Source: Heterobilharzia americana (taxonomy: Eukaryota; Platyhelminthes; Trematoda; Strigeidida; Schistosomatidae). From it: a DNA stretch of 64,000 nucleotides. Of this stretch, positions 10,780-21,198 are shown piece after piece (position 1 is the stretch's first letter; each line of letters starts with the position of its first letter). The notes below the pieces were generated by a model, which had not been told where the DNA came from, made no database searches, and saw only the letters and a program-made list of their open reading frames with translations. Made by a program: the position numbers and the translations under genes. The stretch is from positions 1 to 64,000 of the forward strand of contig CALYCZ020000339.1 in the NCBI GenBank assembly GCA_944470555.2, in the 5' to 3' direction.

Positions 10780-10955
10780 TTAGTTGGTTGGAGGCAATCG
10801 GCAGGAAGCCCTACCTTATCTAGGTTTCGTGCTTCTTGGCACTTGTCAGGAGGGCGTATCTGGAACCTCGATGCAATTGATATCCCGCCTTAGATTGGAA
10901 TCCGAGTCACCCACTTAGTGTTTCATTGAGAGACGTTACTACTGATATATTTGGG
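10780..10955 (-). mobile_element. tRNA-derived SINE-like repeat, degenerate
   Basis: Read on the - strand, ATATCAGTAGTAACG (complement of 10934-10948) resembles a pol III A box (TAGCTCAGTGGTAACG), and GGATTCCAATC (complement of 10893-10903) a B box (GGTTCGAATCC), at tRNA-like spacing. The downstream sequence (TGCCAAGAAGCACGAAACC on the - strand) fits what I recall of schistosome SINE-like repeats. Both boxes are mutated. The A-box end overlaps the start of the inverted flank at 10936. Confidence 0.5.
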
Positions 10956-11506
10956 TCGTACTTGTGAGCACAATGAATGTCTTCTGGCAGATGACAAACG
11001 TTTTTACCATCAAATATACCTATAAACTCATTTAAATAAACAATAACTTTGAAAAACACTTTTGAGTAATGCAGAGATTAATGGAATTTTTTCCTCCCTT
11101 CAAATGACATTCATAGGTCTGTGAAATGTCAGAGTATAAGTGTGAATAGTGTTGTTGCATGTATTATCGTGTCGCTGAGTTGACCGAATTGATCCGTGTC
11201 TACTAGCATATGGGCTGGTGCATGGATGCCTCGATATTGCCTGTTTGAGAAATGAAGCATGTAGCAAGAGTAGTTGTCTTTGAAACTATCTTGTAAACTA
11301 CGAGTATTGTGTGAAATGAAAGTGACTGGGTAACAGGAGTTTTCAGAATCTAAGCAAAGATGTACTGGGTCATTTGTTTTCAAATTTAAACGACCATTTT
11401 CATGAAGCAGACGTTGATGCATTGTTCAACGTTTATGTCATCGACAGGCAACATTATTATAGCTACCATTATTGTTATTTTGACATCTCATTATTGAAAT
11501 TAAATG
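10936..11506. repeat. Left copy of a 571-bp inverted flank around the PLE array
   Basis: Reverse complement of 15785-16355 (coordinates sum to 27291). Homology begins inside a SINE A box and ends after AATTAAATG. The part at about 11185-11270 (ACTAGCATATGGGCTGGTGCATGGATGCC and on) resembles the sequence just before the hammerhead at 57880, so an Sm-alpha-like repeat seems embedded. The open frame 11129-11422 on the - strand has no recognisable product. Confidence 0.85.
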
Positions 11507-12291
11507 TACCTCGATGATTCCAGGTGTACAAAGTACTTTGATTACATTGGTGTGATCATGGGTGATGATAATTTATGCTCTAAACGTCATCCTGCAGATA
11601 ATACTGTATCACACAGTGTGCTTTTCATATATTCCGAATGAATATGATACGAACGCTTAACTGACAGGCAACTTCGTACGTAAGAGCCACCGAATGCAAT
11701 CCGGGACGAACTGAGAAGAGGACCGAAGCTGGTTGGGAGCGAATAACGGTCAGTTAATTCAAAAAACAGGTGAGTTTGTATGCACATGAAACATGACCTT
11801 GTCTGATAACTGGACAATAACATAGTAAGCGCAAGGATTAACCAATCAGCGAATTACATTTCAAATGGGGGCAGAAAATAAGCTATTAGTCACGCTGTAG
11901 AAATGGTGTGAGAATGACAAGTTGAAAGTGTTAAAATCAATAACAATGTTTTATGTGGGACTGGGCCTTATAACGAATCTTTTCCAAAATGAAAGCATTA
12001 ATACTTTCGATTTCTGTTATCCAGTTGGAAACGCTTTCCATCCTTACATGTTGTAGGTAAGTGCTCCTTGTAGATGTTTGTTTCAGGCTTTTTCATCGTC
12101 CTTGGTAATTTATCAATATTCGGATGACATATATACAGAAGAATAATCGGATAATGAACAGAAAGTTAACGAATGAAGGCAGGATTGGCCTTTAGTTTAC
12201 TGAATGCCATTGGAGAAGTAATGCTAAAACATATTCTTCCAGAATGCTTAGTTCAGGTTTGATCAACTTTATTTCAACAGCCTCCACTATG

Positions 12292-12531
12292 TTAAGCGGG
12301 GGTTGGTGAGCTACACTTGGTGGTTTTTAGACTACGATTAATGACACTGAAAGCTTCAGTAACATCTATGAGATGTCTTCTATCGACTAGGTACTCTGGG
12401 ACTGAACTTTTCTCCAGTTTCACTTCGCCCTTTCGGAACCAAGCTAGTAAATGCTGTCGTATCCAGGGACGCACCTGCCTAGTCGTACTCCCTGTGTAAC
12501 TAGTTCTACAGGAACGGTTAAATTCATACAT
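12292..12531 (-). pseudogene. PLE GIY-YIG endonuclease fragment, distal copy
   Basis: 79 residues. YEFNRSCRTSYTGSTTRQ matches the GIY-YIG core of PLE endonucleases (usually Y.F.CSCG.SYIG.TTRQ), followed by KSSVPEYLVDRRHLIDVTEAF and the tail SSPTPA. The family's second CG and the acidic residue of REH (here RQH) are altered, so activity is doubtful. The N-terminal connection to an RT is missing: upstream, on the - strand, is a (TA)n tract and then a junction at about 12760 with the 5' part of the PLE frame. Identical to 15365-15604. Confidence 0.8.
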
Positions 12532-12598
12532 GCAGGATAAAAAAAACTATCATAATCCAGCCACAATTGTACAATGAGATGAACTACATGATTTTTGG

Positions 12599-12601
<3 letters not shown>

Positions 12602-12647
<46 letters not shown>
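12602..12647. repeat. (TA)n microsatellite
   Basis: About 23 TA units between the endonuclease fragment and the junction; the counterpart at 15675-15729 is about 8 bp longer and interrupted by a G. Confidence 0.95.
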
Positions 12648-12649
<2 letters not shown>

Positions 12650-12759
12650 TTTATAGATATATAGAGATATATATAATATTTAAAGACTGGAGTCCCCGAG
12701 AAACATTTAATTTCAATAATGAGATGTCAAAATAACAATAATGGTAGCTATAATAATGT

Positions 12760-13542
12760 TGCTTTCTGAAATGAAACACTGTTGTTTTATCTTTTTTCAG
12801 TGATACGGTTAGATGTTTCTCAGTTTTCTCTGTCACATCATCACAAGCGACTAATTCCTGAAATTTACTCTCATCACTAAGTAAAGCATTCATTTTCTTT
12901 ATGTAGTCCTTTTTATCCATCAAAACTATTCCTGTTCTTTTATCTGGCTTAATAGTCATGGTATCTGCATACGTTTTAAGCTTTTGCAAAGCTTCTCTGT
13001 TTTCTTCGTTAAAATACTCTTTTTACGGTTTCTACTACTCATGTACTTAAGGCAGGAGTCAACGAGTGTAGTCTTAAGTCTATCAACGTCTTCACTAGAT
13101 GATGGTACCAAACCTTCAATCTGTGTACACAAGTTTGCAAACTGCACTTCTGTTTCCATCTTACTGATCGTATCACGACTGTCACAAAAGTTTGATCCAA
13201 GTGAAAAAAACTTCTAATTGTGTATAACATCAGGATTGATACTAGAAAAATTGTGCACAAACTGACCTGGGTTAGTCGGGAATCTCATCTCTGGTGTTCG
13301 ATTTTCAAGACTTTTAATCAACTTAATGCGCTTCTTTTCCTTCCATGCATTGACAACATTCTCTACATAACTCAAAAATTCCTGTTTTAAATTTTCCGGA
13401 AGCCCTTCTACAGCGTGGAATCTCTCTGTAACATTTTTCCACATTTCACCAGAATAAGATAATAGTGAGTCAACCTCATTCAGAGCATAATGTTTCAGGG
13501 CTCTTTCAGTAGGCTGAAACACGAAGCGTCGGAAAAATCTTC
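12760..13542 (-). pseudogene. PLE 5' reading frame, truncated before the RT
   Basis: Mirror of 1912-2694. It covers the N-terminal region (13522-13214), the same in-frame TAG, and the DKRTGIVLMDKKDY block (about 12905-12945), then stops at about 12760, where the sequence jumps into the 3' endonuclease repeat. The RT palm with YVDD is absent, so this array contains a PLE with a large internal deletion. Confidence 0.85.
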
Positions 13543-14602
13543 AATATTATTTAGGGTAACACATCGTTGAAATCCATTTGTCGATAAAATCTACAGTAAC
13601 ACCTTGGCATAAGAGAGCCTTGCGTTGTACTTCAGTTACTCATTGAGAAACTTTGACGCAATTCGATGCTGAAAAGGCTTCAGCACACTGAATATTTCCA
13701 TAAAGATATTTAGAAAAAGACTGACCGAGCGAACAATTGAACAAATATATTCCTTTTCAATTACATCCTCGTCACGGGCTCTACGCTAATATTTACTTTC
13801 ACAGTTTAATCAAATTACTAATCAAGTGGTGAATAATAATCATAGACATTGTGTAGGTCAAACAAGTCATGAAGATGATGATTTAGAAATGAAGGTGGAG
13901 TTGTTATAAAATTGGTTGGTTATATGAGGAAGTTAAATCTTAGGTAAATGGAGCGATTTTTCATGTTTGTTCAGTCAGTTTATTACTGAACACTCACTCA
14001 TTCACCTAACAATAAATCTCTTCATATAACCAATTTTAATAACTCCATTCATTATTACTTATTCACATCGTTATTTGTAGATCATCATCATCATCATCAT
14101 GTTCATGATTTATTTACGAGTGAATTGAAGTGAATCGAGAAGATCGAGTCGTGAATGTGTATACCTTGAGATGCACAATGTTTATTGCACTGCAAGCGCT
14201 CAATAAAATCCAGGTGAGCATAAGCAATTGTGATACATTAGCATAGCGAGGCCACAATACACTGAGGGCGACCAACTCAGTTTATGTGAGTGATCAAGTA
14301 CTCGTGCAACTGGCACACTGAACAGTGAGTGAATATCATATCAGAGTACTCGAGTGAACAGCACTGGTGTTAGAAACGCGGAGTGCTGGATTTCGGTTAT
14401 ATTGAAGGGGGATTTTCATGCAAAATAAGCAAAGCACTTACCGTCTGGTGTAGCCTTACTAGTGTTTTTACCACGAACAGTTTCAGCTCAATTCTCGTTT
14501 AGACATGCGTGCTTTCTTTGTGATTCGTGGCTGCTTGCGATCACTCATAGCACTATCTGACGGGCCATCATCTGACATCGATGATATCTTGTTCAGATGT
14601 AG
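13543..14602 (-). other. PLE inter-unit region, mirror of the left arm
   Basis: No gene seen. Mirror of about 852-1911, including the (CAT)n tract and the imperfect hairpin. Confidence 0.5.
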
Positions 14603-15364
14603 AAAGTACTGTGATTACATTGGTGTGATCATGGGTGATGATAATTTATGCTCTAAACGTCATCCTGCAGATAATACTGTATCACACAGTGTGCTTTTCA
14701 TATATTCCGAATGAATATGATACGAACGCTTAACTGACAGGCAACTTCGTACGTAAGAGCCACCGAATGCAATCCGGGACGAACTGAGAAGAGGACCGAA
14801 GCTGGTTGGGAGCGAATAACGGTCAGTTAATTCAAAAAACAGGTGAGTTTGTATGCACATGAAACATGACCTTGTCTGATAACTGGACAATAACATAGTA
14901 AGCGCAAGGATTAACCAATCAGCGAATTACATTACAAATGGGGGCAGAAAATAAGCTATTAGTCACGCTGTAGAAATGGTGTGAGAATGACAAGTTGAAA
15001 GTGTTAAAATCAATAACAATGTTTTATGTGGGACTGGGCCTTATAACGAATCTTTTCCAAAATGAAAGCATTAATACTTTCGATTTCTGTTATCCAGTTG
15101 GAAACGCTTTCCATCCTTACATGTTGTAGGTAAGTGCTCCTTGTAGATGTTTGTTTCAGGCTTTTTCATCGTCCTTGGTAATTTATCAATATTCGGATGA
15201 CATATATACAGAAGAATAATCGGATAATGAACAGAAAGTTAACGAATGAAGGCAGGATTGGCCTTTAGTTTACTGAATGCCATTGGAGAAGTAATGCTAA
15301 AACATATTCTTCCAGAATGCTTAGTTCAGGTTTGATCAACTTTATTTCAACAGCCTCCACTATG

Positions 15365-15604
15365 TTAAGCGGGGGTTGGTGAGCTACACTTGGTGGTTTT
15401 TAGACTACGATTAATGACACTGAAAGCTTCAGTAACATCTATGAGATGTCTTCTATCGACTAGGTACTCTGGGACTGAACTTTTCTCCAGTTTCACTTCG
15501 CCCTTTCGGAACCAAGCTAGTAAATGCTGTCGTATCCAGGGACGCACCTGCCTAGTCGTACTCCCTGTGTAACTAGTTCTACAGGAACGGTTAAATTCAT
15601 ACAT
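15365..15604 (-). pseudogene. PLE GIY-YIG endonuclease fragment, proximal copy
   Basis: Same 79-residue product as 12292-12531 with the same altered nuclease residues. It precedes the 5' PLE frame in transcription direction, as expected for the upstream partial unit of a tandem PLE pair. Confidence 0.8.
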
Positions 15605-15671
15605 GCAGGATAAAAAAAACTATCATAATCCAGCCACAATTGTACAATGAGATGAACTACATGATTTTTGG

Positions 15672-15674
<3 letters not shown>

Positions 15675-15728
<54 letters not shown>

Positions 15729-15729
15729 G
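15675..15729. repeat. (TA)n microsatellite
   Basis: TA repeat with one G interruption, 8 bp longer than its counterpart at 12602. Confidence 0.95.
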
Positions 15730-15784
15730 ATTTATAGATATATAGAGATATATATAATATCTAAAGACTGGAGTCCCCGAGAAA

Positions 15785-16355
15785 CATTTAATTTCAATAA
15801 TGAGATGTCAAAATAACAATAATGGTAGCTATAATAATGTTGCCTGTCGATGACATAAACGTTGAACAATGCATCAACGTCTGCTTCATGAAAATGGTCG
15901 TTTAAATTTGAAAACAAATGACCCAGTACATCTTTGCTTAGATTCTGAAAACTCCTGCTACCCAGTCACTTTCATTTCACACAATACTCGTAGTTTACAA
16001 GATAGTTTCAAAGACAACTACTCTTGCTACATGCTTCATTTCTCAAACAGGCAATATCGAGGCATCCATGCACCAGCCCATATGCTAGTAGACACGGATC
16101 AATTCGGTCAACTCAGCGACACGATAATACATGCAACAACACTATTCACACTTATACTCTGACATTTCACAGACCTATGAATGTCATTTGAAGGGAGGAA
16201 AAAATTCCATTAATCTCTGCATTACTCAAAAGTGTTTTTCAAAGTTATTGTTTATTTAAATGAGTTTATAGGTATATTTGATGGTAAAAACGTTTGTCAT
16301 CTGCCAGAAGACATTCATTGTGCTCACAAGTACGACCCGAATATATCAGTGGTAA
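15785..16355. repeat. Right copy of the 571-bp inverted flank
   Basis: Reverse complement of 10936-11506. Together the two copies bracket the whole - strand PLE array. Confidence 0.85.
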
Positions 16356-16735
16356 GGTTCAGTTCATGGATAGCTAATGCCTCTGCTGTTCTTAGAAGCT
16401 GAATACAGAGACAATGTGACGTGTTTCATCGAATTCGATAGAAAACCTTTAAATGATTGTTTGGGTCGGTCAAATGGTTAGAATCGGTTAGATGTTCAAG
16501 GATAGAACTTCGAATGCATTCACTTTGACCTTTAGAAAACTATGCTGGAATATATTCTTGTATACATGTTGACAGCAATCTTTGACTACAGTTGATTTAC
16601 CTTGCTCCACAGAAGCAGGTGAACTGGTAGATACACATGGAGGTAGGTGGCCTATCAAGTGATATTGTCTTTTAAAAAACGAGGAACAATTTACGTCTAG
16701 TAAGGTTCAAATAAAGTTCGGCTGATAAGAAAGTC
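16356..16735. other. No gene seen
   Basis: About 380 bp with short open frames only. It may include the decayed 3' end of the PLE fragment that follows on the - strand. Confidence 0.4.
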
Positions 16736-17454
16736 CTACTAATTGATCTGGAAAGACGATTTTTCAGTAATTTTGATGCTGCATCGCCTTTAAATTCCAG
16801 ATTCATGAACAAAGTCTCTTTAGAAACCGGGCTGACAACCAATTTGCTCGCGTTTCTGCAATGTTCCTATCAATAAATTGGATAGGAAAACCGTTTTCCA
16901 CAAGCGTACCTCTTAGAAAATCAAGTTTAACTTTCACACAGTCTGTTCTACGACTATTACTTATTCGATCGCAGAATGAGTGAATGAGGCTTCTTTTCCT
17001 CATGATCGGCACCCATCTGTGTACATTCCATTGGTATGCCTCGTAAGTAGCACGCCAAAAAAGAAATAACTGAGTGCAATTCCCTCTCAGTATTGAATTC
17101 CAACACTGAGTGACAATTGTTGAACTCGTTTAGGGTGTCATCCAAATCGAGATTTGAGTCACCGGTAGCGGATATATAAACCGCATATCATCTATAGATA
17201 TCAAAATGATTAATAGTTGGGCTAAGGTTAGAAGTTTCCAATTTTGATATAAGCAATCTGGCAATACAGGTCCTATTAGGGATCCCATCGCATCCCAGTC
17301 ATTTTGCTTGTATGTCTCATCGTTAAAAGTACATCTCATCAAGTTGTCTCAAGTAGTTTTTTAAGAATTCCTAATTTTCTGTTATGTGAATCGATGAAAT
17401 CACACATGTAACAGTTCCAGTGATTGGTACACTGATGAACAGTGTGGTGACATC

Positions 17455-17517
<63 letters not shown>

Positions 17518-17580
17518 CTTCAGTCTGAAGACTTTTTCGGCAATACTCCACAGAACTGTCAGCAAGTCATGTAGCATCAG
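16736..17580 (-). pseudogene. Second Penelope-like RT fragment, split by a (TAA)n tract
   Basis: Read on the - strand: DVTTLFISVP (about 17445, the PLE palm motif usually VTSLFTSVP), IDSHNRKLGILKKLLET (about 17390), MRCTFNDETYKQND then AMGSLIGPVL (about 17285, usually AMGSPIGPVLAD). Next come NEFNNCHSVLEFNTERELHSVISFL (about 17130) and the post-RT region toward 16800. Several frames are used, the glycine-rich block has a Pro-to-Leu change and the catalytic DD pair is not preserved. This sub-lineage differs from the PLE at 1912-9838. An expanded trinucleotide repeat sits inside the coding region. Confidence 0.75.
17455..17515. repeat. (TAA)n microsatellite
   Basis: About 20 TAA/AAT units. In different frames it reads as poly-Asn, poly-Ile or poly-Leu; those runs are not real protein features. 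Confidence 0.97.
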
Positions 17581-17640
17581 CTGGATAGAAACGGTGTATG
17601 TGTACGAAATAAGTAGAAATTACATATAAGAGTTAAGAAT

Positions 17641-18050
17641 AATTACTCCATCTACGACTTTCTTTAAAATCAATAGTTAACTTAGGTGGCCACTCACATT
17701 TGAAGTTACAGTCATAGTACGTAAATAATGACATTTTGTGTACCCAATAATTAGTTTGCTTTCAAAAACAAAAGTTGGTTGGTTAGTTTTTTCCTAACAC
17801 TTTCTTCCTTGAACAGGAGATGAGCTAAATACGGTAATGTAAAGTTCTTATATTTAGTAGTATATGCATAAAGTTCTATACACTTGCTCCTGGTCTTTCT
17901 CTATGACGAACCCGCATAGAGCTTTGAGTGAATAAGATGCTGGTCATCTGACTAAATAACTCTCCTCAGGTATTTACATGAGTTAAGATGTTTGTCCACA
18001 ACAGTTTCAATGAGGTCTAGAGGTATACCACTAGTTCTACTGACGGTCTT
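17641..18050. other. No gene seen
   Basis: About 400 AT-rich bp with only short open frames and no recognisable repeat. Confidence 0.4.
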
Positions 18051-18056
18051 CAAAGT

Positions 18057-18725
18057 CTAAGCAATATGGCAGTCTTCTTTCATCAACCCGAGAAACATCA
18101 AAGGGGAACAATAGAGGAGAACAGGCAAGGTGCAGGAGTTTATGAAAGACAAAAGGAGAGGCTGAGTTGTACCAGATACTCTTAGCTTCCTAATAAAGAA
18201 AGTTAGGTGGAAAATTCTTTTAGAAATTGACGAAATATGGGAGGACGAGTAAAGGTCCGAAGAAAAACACATACCGAGATATATTACACTTGTGACATTC
18301 TTTAATACACAACTATCAATCGAACAAGAATCATGAGAACTGAGCGGTCAACATTGGTTATGTTCACGTGTAAAACTAAAGTTTATAGTATGATATTTTA
18401 AAGAATTAGGCACAAGACAGTTTGAGGAGGACCATCGTCTAACGGTAGATAGGAAACCATTCAGTTCGAAACAATCTGTTGAAGAGGAGATAGATATGGA
18501 AACTGTCAGGTCATCAGCATATTTGAAGAAACGGTGATAAAATCTAAGGAAAGCATTACTTACCGGTGATATCAACATTCTTAGTGCTACCAATAAACTG
18601 AAGTTCACTAAGAATAAAGTAACGGGACACTTGCCTTATGACTGGCTGCAGTATTTCAGCTGACTGCGCGTATCCTACAGGCGAAATTGAAGAAACGCCT
18701 TACAACTTGGAAACCAATCAGAATG
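18057..18725 (-). pseudogene. LINE reverse transcriptase fragment
   Basis: On the - strand, FFKYADDLTVSISI (about 18530) is RT motif C of a non-LTR element, followed by a palm/thumb stretch (STVRRWSSSNCLVPNSLKYHTI). The thumb-like LRVSGTTQPLLLSFINSC..VLLYCSPLMF follows at about 18100-18190 after a frame change. The preceding motif B region (about 18600-18720) is badly decayed. This family seems different from LINEs A-E here. No 5' end, endonuclease or target duplication was seen. Confidence 0.65.
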
Positions 18726-19085
18726 CTGTCTTGTGATGTAAGTCCGTTTTCACTTTTGAAATTGGATTTCATGAATACTTTCTACGCCCCATCTAACATG
18801 TTCACTTATTGTCTTCTCCTACAGGTCAACGACGTTGAACCTGCCTACTGAATTGCCGTTTGTGTGTCTGTTAGCACGGAAATTTTTTATAATGTAAATT
18901 AGCACACTCTTTTACCTCATAATACAAGCTGCATTTCTCAATAGTTGCTTTTGGAGCAGACTCGGGTTACTACGGGCACATTTACATTGTTTCCGAAAAC
19001 CATGGTATTGGTGCGTAGGCAAGTTGACATCCATGCGTGAAAAATTGGAAAACTTCCACTCCATAGCTTCAGATTGTTGAATTAT
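18726..19085. other. No gene seen
   Basis: About 360 bp with no open frame of note and no match to the palindrome unit; copy X homology begins right after it. Confidence 0.4.
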
Positions 19086-20797
19086 TATCGGTAATCCCGG
19101 AATCCGTAGGGGAGAAGTCTACGAGTTCACACGTTTCAAACATTTCCGGTTACATCCAGACTATCGCAACAAGTATTTCGTTCACACTCGTCTGCATAGG
19201 CATGAAGTTTAACAATATTTACTTCCCATAGTTCCAGCATTATTCATGATTATTAATGGAAGAAAACGCATTTCAGTTCGTGTGAAAATATGTATTTAGG
19301 TACAAAGCATTCAACACATTTAGAGTGTCGTATGAGTAAGTGTTCATCAGTCACTCCTTCAAAATTCTCCTTTCTCGATATTGTTGTAGTAGGACGGTCA
19401 TCCTGCAATGTAGAACGAAGGAAACATTTATAATTTCTGCGGTATATGCTTATATGTAGTCAATGGGAAAAACGGTAAGCAAGGATCACATATGCACAAA
19501 GTTCTCTACGAAAAGTCTGATTAACCAATGATCTCTCCGTATTTCGAAAAAATACACCTGACATCTCAGGTGTACCCAATGCACCTTACTACGCAGATCC
19601 AGTGTGTCAGCATTTCGATAAATACATGATGACAGCGAAGTAAATTGTCTCCGAAATCGCTCCCATAAATTATACAACTAGTCATGTCACCTAGAATACA
19701 CAAAGGGGAGCGTTATACAACTGACTGCAACCTAGTGTAAGGATAACCTCTACGCCAACTTAATCACTTTCGGTGTACACCCATAAGCTCATGTCCCTTA
19801 TACATAATATATCCCGATTCAACCTGTCGAAAACCCTTAAAAACTCAAGCAGACAAATATGTATAGGCTATCTCTACTCAATAGAAGTTGCTTCCGAATT
19901 CCTGGGCTAGAAAGTTTGCTACATCGGAGTAGGTGTGGAGATTCTGCAATCCTGTAATACTGAGTGAACTTATAGTCTTCAATTCAATCAGTAAACAAAG
20001 TAAAACAACTAACGTCGTATACGGTTATGGGTGCATACATGACCAAAGAAGAGTAAAACTTATCGGTTCTTCGTCTATTTACCGGACCAGCAAGTTTTAG
20101 TCCTCTTCGGTTTTCAGGCACGCCTAACATAACACGACACAAACGCTTCTCTTCGACTCAGTGTAGGAATTCGAAACGTTCACAGTTTCCCTTTCCTTCC
20201 TTCCGTGTGGACATTCAGGAGATATAATTGTAGCCATCGTTTTGAAAAACTACAAACTGTGCTTATACCCACAAACCAAATATACCTCTTTCCAAATTCC
20301 CTGTCAGGATGCAGTTCCACGGACTAATAATCATCACAAACTCAGTGCATTATCATAAAAATACTTCGAAAGCTGACTTACCTACTCTGATACGTCAACT
20401 GCTTCCGCTATCTTCATCCTAACTGCTCAATGTCCCGATGATTTCTTAGCTACTCCTTGCTATTAGGTAAATGAGAGGCTAACAGAAGATCCACTGCATC
20501 CCTTTGCAATGCTTTACTGAGTAGCATACACACAATTCCATCAGTGAGCACAAATGCTCTGACGCTTGCAAAATCTCATTCCCCATTTGACTGTAAACAC
20601 ATACAGTGGATCATTATAGACTGCCCATAATAAGTGTGCATGGTCAGCAGTAACATAAAAAGGTAAATATGAGATACATATGTATAGATTAGTACACTTA
20701 ACACAGGTGATAACCTAACATCTCCCTTTAACCTTCCAAATACATTTCTACTTCATGCAAAGCAAGTTATACTTTACCAACGAAAAATTTTACAGAA
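19086..20797. repeat. Copy X, part 1: diverged third copy of the palindrome unit
   Basis: Collinear with the reverse complement of 40886 down to about 39416, then with the segment matching 35450-35800 of the left arm (equivalently about 46980-47540 of the right arm). Blocks match at very roughly four of five bases by eye, far lower than the near-identity of the palindrome arms. It includes the sequence that forms the palindrome spacer, so the spacer is ordinary unit sequence. X lacks the counterpart of about 35790-39415 (LINE D-left and an unknown block). LINE A interrupts it at 20798. Confidence 0.8.
19268..20237 (-). other. Candidate degenerate exons in copy X
   Basis: Three open blocks align without indels to blocks on the + strand of the palindrome: 20237-20124 (38 codons, ATG to stop) with 39443-39556; 19602-19486 (39 codons, same stop position) with 40356-40472; and 19402-19268 (about 45 codons) with 40556-40690. 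The last follows a shared acceptor-like TTCTACATTGCAG in both copies. Substitutions are mostly amino-acid changing in the first two blocks (about 12 against 3 by hand count in the first) and closer to balanced in the last. This could be a fast-evolving gene, a gene relic, or chance lack of indels. No known domain recognised. Confidence 0.3.
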
Positions 20798-21198
20798 TGG
20801 ACCAAGGCGAGCTACTTGACGTGTTTTAGCTCGTCCCCATTCATCTCGACAAAATCCACATTTACAACTATCCACTAGGAGCTTTCAACTCCTCATTCAA
20901 CGTTTCTGCAACAATTTTGCTGCAGAAAATATCACTGCTTACTTCATCACCACTATTACGCTCCAAACGGACAACTGTGTGGTAGGTCTAGCTGTCTCGA
21001 CCAACTGTTATAGCTCAGATTGCTGTATCTGCAGCAAAATATATCTCACCAACATCTACGTCCAGGACTTGGTAGTTGTTGAACTTCGACAGAGTCGCAG
21101 GAACAGACAATTGAAGGTAAGGTCGAAAGTCTTCTGTTTACTACTGTGCATTTTCATTGCTCTACTCCTTTTATCTTCATCTGTTTATTAATATTAAT

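Larger units (their letters stand above)
11530..12762 (-). repeat. Distal copy of the PLE end repeat
   Basis: Direct repeat of 14603-15843 (offset 3073, rising to 3081 after the (TA)n tract). It contains a PLE endonuclease end and the sequence after it. Having this segment on both sides of the 5' PLE frame is the usual tandem, LTR-like PLE layout. A 23-bp stretch (11507-11529) joins it to the inverted flank. Confidence 0.85.
12760..15455. repeat. Right arm of the 2.7-kb inverted repeat (PLE array)
   Basis: Reverse complement of 1-2694. It includes the 5' PLE frame, the inter-unit region and most of an endonuclease end. Confidence 0.93.
14603..15843 (-). repeat. Proximal copy of the PLE end repeat
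   Basis: Direct repeat of 11530-12762. It partly overlaps the inverted-repeat arm ending at 15455 and the inverted flank starting at 15785. Confidence 0.85.

Noticed and set aside
15869..16162. 97-codon frame in both inverted flanks
   Set aside because: Lies over an Sm-alpha-like repeat segment and has no protein resemblance.
17339..17629. Open frames with long poly-Ile, poly-Leu or poly-Asn runs
   Set aside because: They are translations of the (TAA)n tract in three frames and not low-complexity proteins.
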